From assembly GCA_963728985.1 (NCBI GenBank), contig CAVSME010000001.1:806001-870000 (forward strand): 64,000 bases of DNA. The letters run 5' to 3'. The position numbers were made by a program, and so were the translations under genes. Positions 34,106-43,778 of the stretch are shown piece by piece. Position 1 is the stretch's first letter. Every line of letters begins with the position of its first letter. The stretch is from DASXAI01 sp963728985. GTDB taxonomy: Bacteria > Actinomycetota > Acidimicrobiia > Acidimicrobiales > Ilumatobacteraceae. Under the pieces are notes generated by a model. The model had not been told where the DNA came from and ran no database searches. It saw only the letters and a program-made list of their open reading frames with translations.

Positions 34106-34111
34106 AGGGTA
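34106..34111 (-). promoter_or_regulatory. -10 box TACCCT of fdhD
   Basis: TACCCT on the minus strand ends six bases before ATG 34099, consistent with a leaderless fdhD message. Confidence 0.6.
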
Positions 34112-34134
34112 TCGAGGTGCCCGGTCTTCGCTCC

Positions 34135-34677
34135 TCAGCCCCAGGGCCCGGGGTTTCCATCGGGCAGGTCCTCGATGGCGGTCTCGGTGTGGAACAGGCG
34201 CAGGCCGCGCGCTTCGTAGTTGGGTCGGGCCTGCGGGGCGTCGAGCGTGCACGTGTGCAGCCAGACCCTGGTCGTGCTCTCGAGCGACCACGCCCGCCGG
34301 AGCGCCTCGGTGAGCAGCCAGCCGCCGATCCCCTGGCCGATGAAGCGGGGCACCAGCCCGAAGTAGACGATCTCGACCGAACCGCCGCCCTGGCGCTCCA
34401 GCTCGTAGTAGCCAGCGGGTGTTCCGCGCGCGTAGGCCACCCATGTCTCCACCTCGGGACGATCCAGCCAGCGCATCCACTCGTCACGCGTCCAGGGCAG
34501 GCGGGTGTACCACCACCAGCCGGCGCCGACGGTGACGTACAGGAACCGGCTCAGCTCGGGTAGCGGCACCTCGGCCTGCACGAGGGTGACCGGCTCGGCC
34601 GGCGCCGCCCGCGCCGGGCGCAGCTCATCGGGCGAGCGCTGCTCCAGATGCCACGTCGTGACGGAGGTGGGCGCCAT
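34135..34677 (-). CDS. GNAT family N-acetyltransferase
   Basis: 180 residues. The acetyl-CoA-binding motif A is FGLVPRFIGQGIGGWLLTEA, with QGIGGW in the pyrophosphate loop. NYEARGLRLFHTE is the usual end of the fold. The N-terminal third (HLEQRSPDELRPAR) is an additional strand-helix piece seen in a subgroup of actinobacterial GNATs. The substrate is unknown. The gene is transcribed toward fdhD but separated from it by its own region, with no overlap. It stands between the ferric-reductase-like operon and fdhD. Confidence 0.85.
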   Translation of the reverse strand: MAPTSVTTWHLEQRSPDELRPARAAPAEPVTLVQAEVPLPELSRFLYVTVGAGWWWYTRLPWTRDEWMRWLDRPEVETWVAYARGTPAGYYELERQGGGSVEIVYFGLVPRFIGQGIGGWLLTEALRRAWSLESTTRVWLHTCTLDAPQARPNYEARGLRLFHTETAIEDLPDGNPGPWG

Positions 34678-34689
34678 GGAGGATCACGT

Positions 34690-35259
34690 CTAGCCGACCC
34701 TTGCCCGCGGGCGCACCGCCGTTCGTTCCTCGGGCTCGGCGTCGAGCTGCCACAGCCGCACGACCGTGAGGATGGCCACCATGCCCGACGCCGCGACCAG
34801 GCCGAACTGGACGGCGGGCACGTCGCCGTCGGTGCCGGCGTAGACGACGTGCAGCGTGGCCACGACGAACAGCGGGAAGCTGGCCACGTGCACGAGGCGC
34901 CACAGCCGCGCCGGCAGCCGGCGGCGGGCCAGCGACGTGAGCTCGACCGCCAGCAGCAGCCAGAAGCCGACCACACCCCAGGCGACGGCGGTGGGCCGCC
35001 ACGAGCTGGCGAACGGGACGAGCAGGTCGGCCACACCGAAGTGGGTGTACGAATCGGCCACCAGCGCCAACAGGTGGACGCCGACGAAGATCGTGGCCAG
35101 GCCGCCCAGCCAGCGGTGGAGATCGAGCAGCCACGCCGGCCGGGGCCGGCGGCCGAAGGCGCGGGTGGTGAGGGTGAGGCCGAGCACCACCGATCCCGTG
35201 AGGAGGGTGTAGGCCACGAAGCCCGCAGCGCGGGCCTGGTACCACCAGATGTGGGTCAT
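34690..35259 (-). CDS. ferric-reductase-like transmembrane heme protein
   Basis: 189 residues with five or six membrane segments. Histidines in LLDLHRWLGGLATIFVGVHL and LWRLVHVASFPLFVVATLHV are spaced across two helices as in ferric-reductase/YedZ-type heme b proteins, so transmembrane electron transfer is likely. The ATG overlaps the ApbE stop by four bases. ApbE attaches FMN covalently to partner proteins. The three-gene operon (Thr-rich anchor, ApbE, heme protein) therefore looks like an extracytoplasmic electron-transfer module, although no classical FMN-binding domain is encoded here. Confidence 0.82.
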   Translation of the reverse strand: MTHIWWYQARAAGFVAYTLLTGSVVLGLTLTTRAFGRRPRPAWLLDLHRWLGGLATIFVGVHLLALVADSYTHFGVADLLVPFASSWRPTAVAWGVVGFWLLLAVELTSLARRRLPARLWRLVHVASFPLFVVATLHVVYAGTDGDVPAVQFGLVAASGMVAILTVVRLWQLDAEPEERTAVRPRARVG

Positions 35260-36170
35260 GCCGCCTTGGGGGCCACCAGGAACGGGCGGAGGCCGGCGGA
35301 GCTGTGCTTCACGCCGTCGTCGGTGACGAGGAGGACCTCGGCGCCGGCGGCCGTGACCATGCGGAGGCCGTCGGCGGGCCGGGCCACGAGCGCCGCCGTG
35401 GCGAACACCTCGGCACACCAGCCTGAGCCGGCCACGACTGTGGCGGCAGCCACGCCGGTGGCGGCGGGGGCGTCGTGGCGGGGGTCGATGACGTGGTGGA
35501 CCTCGCCGGCGGCGCCGGTCCAGCGGCGGCGCCGGGTGCTGCTGGTGGCGACGGCGCCGTCGATCACGGCGATGGTGGCAGCGCGGCCACCACCGACCTC
35601 GTCGACGACGTCGATCTGCCACGCGTCGCCGGCGGGGGGCCGACCGGCGACGCGGACGTCTCCGCCGATGCCAACACACACGCCCGCCGCACCGGCGCCG
35701 AGGAGGTCGTCGACGACCAGATCGGCGGCCAGTCCCTTGCCGATGCCGCCGGGATCGAAGCCGACGCCGTACGGGAGCGTGACCGTGCCGGCGGCGGCGT
35801 CGATGGCGATGCCGCCGCAGCCGAGGCCCAGGACCGACGTCGCCGTCGGGAACGGGCCGAGGGCATCGAAGCTGCGGTCGTAGCCGGCCCGGACCACGGC
35901 GCCGAGCACCGTGGGATCGAACCGGCCGTTGGTCAGCTGCCAGCCCTCGACGGCGCGCTCGGCCAGCAACACGGTGTCCGGTGCCACCGCACAGGGCCGC
36001 CCGGCGGCGGCGTTGAGCCGGCTGACATCGCTGTCGGGCAGGAAGCGACTCCAGCGGGCTTCGAGGCCGTCGATCAGGGCGACGGCGCGGGCGACCAGGC
36101 CGGCGGGACCGCCGACCACGATGACGTGGACGGTGCTGCCCATGGCCCGGACGTGGGCTTCAGCTGCCAT
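35256..36170 (-). CDS. apbE: FAD:protein FMN transferase (ApbE)
   Basis: 304 residues. ApbE cleaves FAD and attaches FMN through a phosphoester to Ser or Thr of target proteins outside the membrane. Motifs are RAMGSTVHVIVVGG at the start, DSDVSRLNAAAG, NGRFDPTVLGAV, GFDPGGIGKGLAADL and HHVIDPR. No clear signal peptide is seen. It lies between a small anchored Thr-rich protein (11-base overlap) and a heme membrane protein (4-base overlap). Its flavinylated client could be the Thr-rich protein or a protein encoded elsewhere. Confidence 0.9.
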   Translation of the reverse strand: MAAEAHVRAMGSTVHVIVVGGPAGLVARAVALIDGLEARWSRFLPDSDVSRLNAAAGRPCAVAPDTVLLAERAVEGWQLTNGRFDPTVLGAVVRAGYDRSFDALGPFPTATSVLGLGCGGIAIDAAAGTVTLPYGVGFDPGGIGKGLAADLVVDDLLGAGAAGVCVGIGGDVRVAGRPPAGDAWQIDVVDEVGGGRAATIAVIDGAVATSSTRRRRWTGAAGEVHHVIDPRHDAPAATGVAAATVVAGSGWCAEVFATAALVARPADGLRMVTAAGAEVLLVTDDGVKHSSAGLRPFLVAPKAA

Positions 36171-36537
36171 GGCTCGAGGTGTCGGCGGAGCGGCGCGACG
36201 GGGGCGCGAGCCGGGCGGCGACCGTCGTGGAGCTGCTCGTCGAACTGCTGGTGGAGCTCGATGGGGTCGTGGCCCGGGCGGCCGTCGTGGCCGGGGTCGT
36301 CGTCGGCGTCGTGGCGGGGGCCGGCGTGGGCACGGTCGTGGTGGGGGTGACGTCGGCGTCGGCCACGGTCTGGGTGATCCACAACCCGACCGTGCCGGCC
36401 ACGAAGGCGCCGCCGCTCAGTGCGGCGACGGCCACTCGGGACCGGGCCGCAGGATGTCGGCGCCGGCGACGACCGGGCGGCGGGGTGGAGGTACCCGTGG
36501 GGGAGGACCACGGGGGCTGGACGTCGCCGGCGCTCAT
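36160..36537 (-). CDS. membrane-anchored Thr/Ser-rich protein
   Basis: 125 residues from ATG 36537. A basic Pro-rich N-terminus (HPAARSRVAVAALSG) leads into one membrane segment (about residues 37-60, ending TVGLWITQTVADADV) and then a tail rich in Thr, Pro, Ala and Ser that should face outward. No folded domain follows. It is first in the ApbE operon with an 11-base overlap. It could be the flavinylation target or an anchor that lost a C-terminal FMN-binding domain. The usual ApbE target motif is not obvious. Confidence 0.65.
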   Translation of the reverse strand: MSAGDVQPPWSSPTGTSTPPPGRRRRRHPAARSRVAVAALSGGAFVAGTVGLWITQTVADADVTPTTTVPTPAPATTPTTTPATTAARATTPSSSTSSSTSSSTTVAARLAPPSRRSADTSSHGS

Positions 36538-36600
36538 GGGGCCAAGCCTGATCGCCGCGCCCGGGAGCAACCTGTGAGAAGCGTGGGAAGAGCCCCCGAG

Positions 36601-36606
36601 TACGTT
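36601..36606 (+). promoter_or_regulatory. -10 box TACGTT of the aminotransferase gene
   Basis: TACGTT ends eight bases before ATG 36615, consistent with a leaderless transcript. Confidence 0.6.
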
Positions 36607-36614
36607 CGGACGCC

Positions 36615-37772
36615 ATGCATCGTCTCGCCGCGCGCATGGACGCCATCGAGCCGTTCCGTGTCGTGGAGGTCATGGAGGCGGCGTGGGAGCTGGAGGCGGC
36701 GGGCCGCTCCATCGTGTGGCTCGTGGCCGGCGAGCCGGACTTCGGGACGCCGGCGCCCGTGGTGGAGGCCGCCGCCCGCGCCGCGGAGCACGGCCACGTG
36801 CACTACACGGCCTCGCTCGGCATCCCCACGCTGCGCCACGCCATCAGCGGCTACTACGCCGATCGCTTCGGGGTCGACGTACCCGCCGATCGGGTGGCCG
36901 TCACCACGGGCGCATCCAGCGCCCTCCTGATGGCGCTGGCGGCCACCGTCGACGACGGCGGTGAGGTGATGCTCACCGACCCGGGCTACCCGTGCAACCG
37001 CACCTTCGTGCGGCTGAACGGCGGCGTGCCGGTCGGCGTTCCGGTCGAGGCCGACACCAACTACCAGCTCACCGCCGAGCTCGTCACCAAGGGTTGGAAC
37101 GAGCGCACCACCGGCGTGCTGCTGGCCACACCGTCCAACCCGACGGGCACGGTGGTGGCGCCCGGCGAGCTCGTGGCCATCGCCGACGCCGTGGCCGACG
37201 CGCAGGGGACGCTGTACGTCGACGAGATCTACGGCGAGCTCGTCTACGACCGCTCCCCCACCACCGTGCTGGCCCACACCGACGACGCCTTCGTCATCAA
37301 CAGCTGCTCGAAGACGTTCGGCATGACGGGCTGGCGCCTGGGCTGGATGGTGGTGCCGCCGTGGGCCGTCGATGCGGTGCGCACCCTCGCCCAGAACATG
37401 TACATCTCGCCGCCGGCGCCGGCCCAGCACGGCGCACTGGCCGCGTTCACCCCCGAGGTGTGGGCGGTGGTCGAGGAGCGGCGCCAGGCGTTCCAGGCGC
37501 GGCGGGACGTGCTCGTCGGCGGCCTCCAGTCGATCGGGTTCGGCGTGCCGGTCCGGCCCGAAGGGGCGTTCTACGTCTACGCCGACATCAGCGCCTTCGA
37601 CGCCGACGCCCGTGCGTTCGCCGGCCGCCTGCTCCACGACGCCGGCGTGGCTGTGACGCCAGGCCTCGACTTCGGCACGCACGGCGCCGACCGCCACGTG
37701 CGCTTCTCGTACACGACCAGCCTCGACCAGATCGAAGAAGGCCTCGACCGGATGGCCGCCTACCTCACCTGA
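36615..37772 (+). CDS. class I/II PLP-dependent aminotransferase
   Basis: 385 residues, fold type I. Substrate and cofactor motifs are VAGEPDFGTPAPVVEA, YTASLGIPTLRHAIS, TTGASSALLMAL, TPSNPTGTVV, VDEIYGELVYD and the PLP lysine in NSCSKTFGMTGWRLGW; the C-terminal Arg is in HVRFSYTTS. It resembles aspartate or aromatic aminotransferases of the AspC/PatA group, but specificity cannot be read from sequence. It has a leaderless-type promoter and ends just before copy B of the 56-bp repeat. Confidence 0.9.
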   Translation: MHRLAARMDAIEPFRVVEVMEAAWELEAAGRSIVWLVAGEPDFGTPAPVVEAAARAAEHGHVHYTASLGIPTLRHAISGYYADRFGVDVPADRVAVTTGASSALLMALAATVDDGGEVMLTDPGYPCNRTFVRLNGGVPVGVPVEADTNYQLTAELVTKGWNERTTGVLLATPSNPTGTVVAPGELVAIADAVADAQGTLYVDEIYGELVYDRSPTTVLAHTDDAFVINSCSKTFGMTGWRLGWMVVPPWAVDAVRTLAQNMYISPPAPAQHGALAAFTPEVWAVVEERRQAFQARRDVLVGGLQSIGFGVPVRPEGAFYVYADISAFDADARAFAGRLLHDAGVAVTPGLDFGTHGADRHVRFSYTTSLDQIEEGLDRMAAYLT

Positions 37773-37786
37773 CACCAGCCTCCACA

Positions 37787-37842
37787 CGCGCAGGCTGAGC
37801 GCTCGCTACCGCTGGCGCGGTATCAAGTGTTCAGGCTGCGCG
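37787..37842. repeat. 56-bp nested palindromic repeat, copy B
   Basis: Reverse-orientation copy of the element at 11155-11210. The inner stem TACCGC/GCGGTA is perfect here, with a four-base loop, and the 12-base outer arms are unchanged. CGCTTTT follows on the plus side, so it could end transcription of the aminotransferase gene. It again lies between convergent genes. Confidence 0.8.
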
Positions 37843-37864
37843 CTTTTGGACGGTGGTTGGCGGC

Positions 37865-39112
37865 TCAGGACCCGCCGAACTGGCGGCGGACCGCGGCGAA
37901 GGCGTCGTCGGTGGCGAGGAGGGCGGTGTCGACGTCGTCGGCGGTGTGGGCCGCCGACAGGAACCAGTTGTGCCACGGATGGAGGTAGACGCCGCGCGTG
38001 GCGGCCTCGCCCGTGAAGACGTTGGCCATGGCGAAGTCCTGGTCGCCGGCGAACGTGAGGAACGGCATCTGCACCGGGCCCGTCTGGTTGATCGCCACAC
38101 CGTGGGCGGCGGCCTGCGCGGCCAAGCCGTCGCGGAGGCGCTGGCCGGCGGCCGTCATGATGGCAACGGCGTCGATCTCCCGCAGCGTCTCGATGGTGGC
38201 GACGGCGGCCGCCATCGACACCGACGCGAACCAGAACGAACCGGTCGTGTAGATGCGCTTGGCCCCGTCCCGGAAGCGGTCGTTGCCGAGCACGGCGCCG
38301 AGGGCGTAGCCGTTGGCGATGGCCTTGCTCCAGGCCGACAGGTCGGGTCGTACGCCGATCGGGGCCCAGCTGCCCGCCAGCGACAAGCGGAAGCCGCAGC
38401 GCACGTCGTCGAGGATGAGGGCGGCGTCGCGGGCGTCGCACAGTCGGCGCAGGCCGCGGGCGAACTCGGGGTCGACCAGCTCCTGGTCATGGCGGGCGTC
38501 GTGGCGGAACGGCGAGGCCACGATGGCGGCGAGGTCGTCGCCGGCCTCGGCGGCAGCGGCCTCCACCGACGCGAGGTCGTTGTAGACGTACGGGATCAGG
38601 TGGGCGCGGTCGGCGTCGGTGGTGCCGAGGTGGTTGGGCGTGCACCACGGCGCGGCACCGTGGTAGGCGCCCCTGGCCACGAGCACCTTCTGGCGTCCGG
38701 TTCCGGCCCGGGCCACGGTCACGCAGATCGTCGTGGCGTCGGTGCCGTTCTTGGCGAAGATGGCCCAGTCGGCGTGATCCACCGTGGCCACCATCAGCTC
38801 GGCCAGCTCCACGATCCGCTCGGACGGACCGTTCTGGCAATCGCCCAGCGCCTGCTGCCGGGCGGCGGCGGCGTCGACCACGGGATGGCAGTGGCCGAGC
38901 ACGATCGGGCCGTAGCTGCACATGAAGTCGATGTACTCGTTGCCGTCGGCGTCCCAGATGTGGCAGCCCTCCCCGCGCGCCAGGTATTGCGGGAACGAGG
39001 CCGGCAGCGAGCGGGCGTTCTGGTGGCCGTACATGCCCCCGGGGATCACGGCCCGGGCCCGCTGGCGCAGGGCGGCGTCGTGGATGAGGGGATGGGCGAT
39101 GGTCACACTCAT
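37865..39112 (-). CDS. class III aminotransferase, glutamate-1-semialdehyde aminomutase-like
   Basis: 415 residues. Motifs are VIPGGMYGHQNARSLP, NEYIDFMCSYGPIVLGH, FAKNGTDATT, LILDDVRCGFRLS and the PLP lysine in DLSAWSKAIANGYALGAVLG. The overall pattern is closest to HemL-like aminomutases, but GSA aminomutase usually has DEV where this has DDVR, and secondary-metabolite or amino-acid aminotransferases share the fold. The gene follows TACCGT by eight bases. Its 3' end is tail to tail with the other aminotransferase, with copy B of the 56-bp repeat between. A role in tetrapyrrole synthesis is possible but not shown. Confidence 0.83.
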   Translation of the reverse strand: MSVTIAHPLIHDAALRQRARAVIPGGMYGHQNARSLPASFPQYLARGEGCHIWDADGNEYIDFMCSYGPIVLGHCHPVVDAAAARQQALGDCQNGPSERIVELAELMVATVDHADWAIFAKNGTDATTICVTVARAGTGRQKVLVARGAYHGAAPWCTPNHLGTTDADRAHLIPYVYNDLASVEAAAAEAGDDLAAIVASPFRHDARHDQELVDPEFARGLRRLCDARDAALILDDVRCGFRLSLAGSWAPIGVRPDLSAWSKAIANGYALGAVLGNDRFRDGAKRIYTTGSFWFASVSMAAAVATIETLREIDAVAIMTAAGQRLRDGLAAQAAAHGVAINQTGPVQMPFLTFAGDQDFAMANVFTGEAATRGVYLHPWHNWFLSAAHTADDVDTALLATDDAFAAVRRQFGGS

Positions 39113-39120
39113 CGGTGGCG

Positions 39121-39126
39121 ACGGTA
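39121..39126 (-). promoter_or_regulatory. -10 box TACCGT of the class III aminotransferase gene
   Basis: TACCGT on the minus strand ends eight bases before ATG 39112, consistent with a leaderless transcript. Confidence 0.6.
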
Positions 39127-39161
39127 ACCCGCGGCGGGCGTCGCCGAAACCAACCCGAAAA

Positions 39162-39209
39162 CGCGAAAGGGGCGGCGGAGGCGCGAAGCCTCCGCCACCC
39201 CTCTTCGCG
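39162..39209 (-). terminator. rho-independent terminator after groEL
   Basis: A long hairpin two bases after the groEL stop, with a perfect core GGCGGAGGC/GCCTCCGCC (39174-39182 with 39188-39196), loop GCGAA and outer CGCGAA/TTCGCG arms. TTTTCGGG follows on the minus strand. It is the best classical terminator in the window. Confidence 0.85.
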
Positions 39210-39210
39210 A

Positions 39211-40830
<1,620 letters not shown>

Positions 40831-40901
40831 CGGGTGGAACCCTCCATTGGGTCAGGCCATTGGGTGACAGCCGGGGTGTTCGCACTCTCGGGGTGCGACT
40901 G

Positions 40902-40928
40902 CTAGCACTCTAGACCCACGAGTGCTAA
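40902..40928 (-). promoter_or_regulatory. CIRCE operator (HrcA)
   Basis: The inverted repeat TTAGCACTC-N9-GAGTGCTAG on the minus strand matches the CIRCE consensus except for one terminal base. A further CGCACTC near 40881 resembles a half-site. HrcA bound here would repress groEL outside heat stress. Confidence 0.93.
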
Positions 40929-41041
40929 CCCACAACAGGACGAGCCGTGTCTTCGCCGCCCTCCGGGCGATGGTTCTGGGAGTCCTGCGTCTCACCGGTG
41001 AGACGGGTCACGCCGAGAACGACCACCGGGCCCGCCGCGAG

Positions 41042-41317
41042 TCAGCCGCCGGCGACGGCGGGGATGATGGCGACGGTCTCCCCATCGGGCACCGGGGTGT
41101 CGAGGCCCTGCAGGAAGCGGACGTCGTCGTCGGCCACGAACACGTTGACGAAGCGGCGCAGCGCACCCTGGTCGTCGAGGAGCCGGTCGCGGAACCCGGG
41201 GTGGGCGGCGTCGAGGTTGCCGAGCACCTCACCGACAGTGGCGCCGTCGACCTGGACGGTCGGCTTCCCGCCGGCCATGGGGCGAAGCGTCGTGGGGATC
41301 CGGATGGTCACGGGCAT
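41042..41317 (-). CDS. MoaD/ThiS-like sulfur carrier protein
   Basis: 91 residues with the ubiquitin-like beta-grasp pattern and a C-terminal Gly-Gly (IIPAVAGG), the site where an E1-like enzyme would form a thiocarboxylate. VTIRIPTTLRPMAGG and GATVGEVLGNLDAAHPG are typical of the actinobacterial MoaD-like group that serves molybdopterin, cysteine (CysO) or other sulfur transfers. No activating enzyme is adjacent, so the pathway is open. TATCCT lies seven bases before ATG 41317. Confidence 0.88.
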   Translation of the reverse strand: MPVTIRIPTTLRPMAGGKPTVQVDGATVGEVLGNLDAAHPGFRDRLLDDQGALRRFVNVFVADDDVRFLQGLDTPVPDGETVAIIPAVAGG

Positions 41318-41324
41318 GGCCGGG

Positions 41325-41330
41325 AGGATA
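41325..41330 (-). promoter_or_regulatory. -10 box TATCCT of the MoaD-like gene
   Basis: TATCCT on the minus strand ends seven bases before ATG 41317, consistent with a leaderless transcript. Confidence 0.55.
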
Positions 41331-41397
41331 TCGACGCTCTGCCCGCTCTCAGCAGGGCCCTTGCTCGGAGACCGACCCGGTCACGAGACTGGCACCG

Positions 41398-42294
41398 ATG
41401 TTCGGGCCGACCCGGGTCTTCCACCATCGCGAGTTCCCGGCGCGCGCCCTCCTGGCGGCGAAGCAGGATCACGTCGTCACCCTGTGCCTGCCGGCCAAGG
41501 ACGAGTCGACGACCGTCGGCACCATCGTGGCGCTGGTCCGGCGCCAGCTCATGCAGCGGGTGCCGCTGGTCGACGAGATCCTGGTGGTCGACGACGGCTC
41601 GGCTGACGACACCGCCGCCGTGGCCCGCGCCGCCGGCGCTCGGGTCGAGCACTCGAGCGCCCTCCTACCCGACCTCGAACCCGGTACGGGCAAGGGCGAG
41701 GCCATGTGGAAGGGCTTGAGCGCGGCGGCCGGCGACATCGTGGTGTGGTGCGACGCCGACATCACCAACTTCGGCTCGCGCTTCGTCACCGGCCTGCTCG
41801 GGCCGCTCCTCACCGAGCCCACCGTCGGCTTCACCAAGGGCTTCTACGACCGGCCCGTCGACGGCATGGCGGGCGCCGGCGGCCGCAACACCGAGCTGGT
41901 GGCCCGGCCGCTGATCGCGCTGCTCCACCCGCACCTGAGCAGCATCGTCCAGCCGCTGTCGGGCGAGTACGGCGGCCGGCGCGAGGTGCTGGAAGCGGTC
42001 CCCTTCGTGCAGGGCTACGGCGTCGATCTCGGCCTGCTGATCGACATCTCCGCCCGGTTCGGTCTGAGTGCGATCGGTCAGGTGGATCTGGGCGTGCGGG
42101 TGCACCGCAACCGCTCGCTCGACGAGCTGTCGCCGCAAGCGCTGGCCATCATGCAGACGGCCTTCAGCAAGGCCCACCTCGCCAGCATCGGGCACGCGGC
42201 GACGCTGCTGCGCCCGGGGCTCGACCCGCTGCCGATGGAGCACATCGAGCGACCCCCGCTCGTGTCGCTGGCACGCGAGCCCCGCACGGCCTGA
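41398..42294 (+). CDS. gpgS: glucosyl-3-phosphoglycerate synthase
   Basis: 298 residues, GT-A fold, GT81 family. GpgS transfers glucose from NDP-glucose to 3-phosphoglycerate, the first step to glucosylglycerate and methylglucose lipopolysaccharides. Motifs are CLPAKDESTTVGTIV, EILVVDDGSADDT, GKGEAMWKGL, the metal-binding WCDADITNF, QPLSGEYGGRREVLE (acceptor loop) and GVRVHRNRSL. The length is close to mycobacterial GpgS. It lies near a glycerate kinase gene; a phosphatase (GpgP) is not in the window. Promoter elements are not obvious before ATG 41398. Confidence 0.93.
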   Translation: MFGPTRVFHHREFPARALLAAKQDHVVTLCLPAKDESTTVGTIVALVRRQLMQRVPLVDEILVVDDGSADDTAAVARAAGARVEHSSALLPDLEPGTGKGEAMWKGLSAAAGDIVVWCDADITNFGSRFVTGLLGPLLTEPTVGFTKGFYDRPVDGMAGAGGRNTELVARPLIALLHPHLSSIVQPLSGEYGGRREVLEAVPFVQGYGVDLGLLIDISARFGLSAIGQVDLGVRVHRNRSLDELSPQALAIMQTAFSKAHLASIGHAATLLRPGLDPLPMEHIERPPLVSLAREPRTA

Positions 42295-42295
42295 G

Positions 42296-43738
42296 TCAGG
42301 CGTGCACCGGTGGGTGGCGGTCGGCCCAGGGCTCCGCCTGCTCGACCTGCGCCGCCAGCCGGATCAGCACATCCTCGGCGGCGAAGCCACCGACGAACTG
42401 CACGCCGACCGGCAACCCGCCGGCCGTCCAGTGCAGTGGCAGGCTGATGGCGGGCTGGCCCGTGATGTTGAACTGCGACGTGTACTGCAGCATCGACACG
42501 AGCCGATCGGTCGCCGTGGCCCGATCGCTCAGGTAGCCGACCGGCGGCGGCGGGCCGTTGAGCACCGGGCTCACGAGCACGTCGAAGCCGGCCGTGCCGT
42601 CGAGCGGGTGCCACCACTCGACCATTCGCCGGCACCAGCGCTGCAGCGCCACCTCGGCGGCGAGGTAGTCGGGCGCCGCGACCTTGCGGCCGATGTGCTG
42701 CAGGGCGAGGTTGCTCGACTCGATGTCCTCGTCGGTCAACGGGCGGCCGACCACCTGCTCCAAGTAGTCGAGATCGGCGGCGGTGGCGGCGGCCACCACG
42801 ATGGTGAAGCGTTCGGCCGTCTCCGTCTCTTCCATCGCCGGCGGATGGGCCACCTCGACCCGGTGGCCGAGCGACTCCAGCAACTTGCCGGCGGCGTGGA
42901 CTGCGTCGGCGCAGTCCGGGTGGCCCGGCCGGCCGGTGGGTGGGTGATCGAGCAGGCCGATGCGCAACGCGCCCGGGTCGACGCCGACTTCGGCGGCGAA
43001 GGGCCGCGACGGCGGCGGCGCCGTGTAGGGGTCGCCCGGCATGTAGCCGGCGATGGCGTCGAGGACGGCCGCCGAGTCGCGCACGGAGCGGGTGACGACG
43101 CCTTGGACGGTGCCGCCCATCCACGAGTCACCGGTGTCGGGACCGTCGGAGACCCGGGCCCGGCTCGGCTTCAGGCCGACGAGCCCGCAGTTGGCGGCCG
43201 GGATGCGGATCGAGCCGCCGCCGTCGTTGGCGTGGCCCACGGCGACGTACCCGGCCGCCACCGCCGCCGCCGAGCCACCCGATGAGCCGCCGGTCGAGTG
43301 ATCGGGATCCCACGGGTTCCGGGCCGGTCCCCATGCCAGCGACTCGGTCGTGATGGTGGTGCCCAGCTCGGGCACGTTCGTGCGGCCGACGGAGATGAAC
43401 CCCGCAGCGCGGAACTTCTGGGCGAGGTAGCTGTCGTGGTCGGCCGTGTAGCCGAGGGAGCGCAGCAGCCGGGTACCGGCGTGGTACGGGTCGCCCTCGG
43501 TGTAGATGGCGAGGTCCTTGATCACCATCGGCACGCCGCGGAAGGGCCCATCCGGGAGCGGTCCATCGGCTTCGGCGCGGGCCTTGTCGAAGCGGGGGTG
43601 GATCACGGCATTGAGGCGCCCGTCGAGCCGTTCGATGCGGTCGATGGCATCGTCGACCAGCTCCCGCGCGCTGACCTTGCCGGTACGGACGAGCTCTGCC
43701 TGAGCGGTGGCATCGAGCCAAACCTGATCGTCGGCCAT
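42296..43738 (-). CDS. amidase (amidase signature family)
   Basis: 480 residues with the Ser-cisSer-Lys triad: Lys in PMVIKDLAIY, the Ser-rich loop STGGSSGGSAAAVAAG, and GSIRIPAANCGLVGLKPSR. The enzyme hydrolyses an unidentified amide; GatA-like regions for tRNA amidation are not distinctive here and no gatB/gatC is nearby. The stop is one base from the convergent gpgS stop. TACGCT lies six bases before ATG 43738, and the divergent glycerate kinase starts 41 bases away. Confidence 0.9.
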   Translation of the reverse strand: MADDQVWLDATAQAELVRTGKVSARELVDDAIDRIERLDGRLNAVIHPRFDKARAEADGPLPDGPFRGVPMVIKDLAIYTEGDPYHAGTRLLRSLGYTADHDSYLAQKFRAAGFISVGRTNVPELGTTITTESLAWGPARNPWDPDHSTGGSSGGSAAAVAAGYVAVGHANDGGGSIRIPAANCGLVGLKPSRARVSDGPDTGDSWMGGTVQGVVTRSVRDSAAVLDAIAGYMPGDPYTAPPPSRPFAAEVGVDPGALRIGLLDHPPTGRPGHPDCADAVHAAGKLLESLGHRVEVAHPPAMEETETAERFTIVVAAATAADLDYLEQVVGRPLTDEDIESSNLALQHIGRKVAAPDYLAAEVALQRWCRRMVEWWHPLDGTAGFDVLVSPVLNGPPPPVGYLSDRATATDRLVSMLQYTSQFNITGQPAISLPLHWTAGGLPVGVQFVGGFAAEDVLIRLAAQVEQAEPWADRHPPVHA

Positions 43739-43744
43739 CGCGGG

Positions 43745-43765
43745 AGCGTAAGCCGCTCCTACCAT
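43745..43765. promoter_or_regulatory. divergent -10 boxes, amidase and glycerate kinase
   Basis: TACGCT on the minus strand (43745-43750) ends six bases before ATG 43738. TACCAT on the plus strand (43760-43765) lies 13 bases before ATG 43779, allowing a short leader there. Confidence 0.5.
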
Positions 43766-43778
43766 CGCTGTCAGTCCC

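Noticed and set aside
33299..34480. A single long minus-strand protein joining the GNAT region, fdhD region and the formate-dehydrogenase-like gene.
   Set aside because: The frame is open by chance at high GC; fdhD and the GNAT gene lie in other frames with full domain matches and their own starts.
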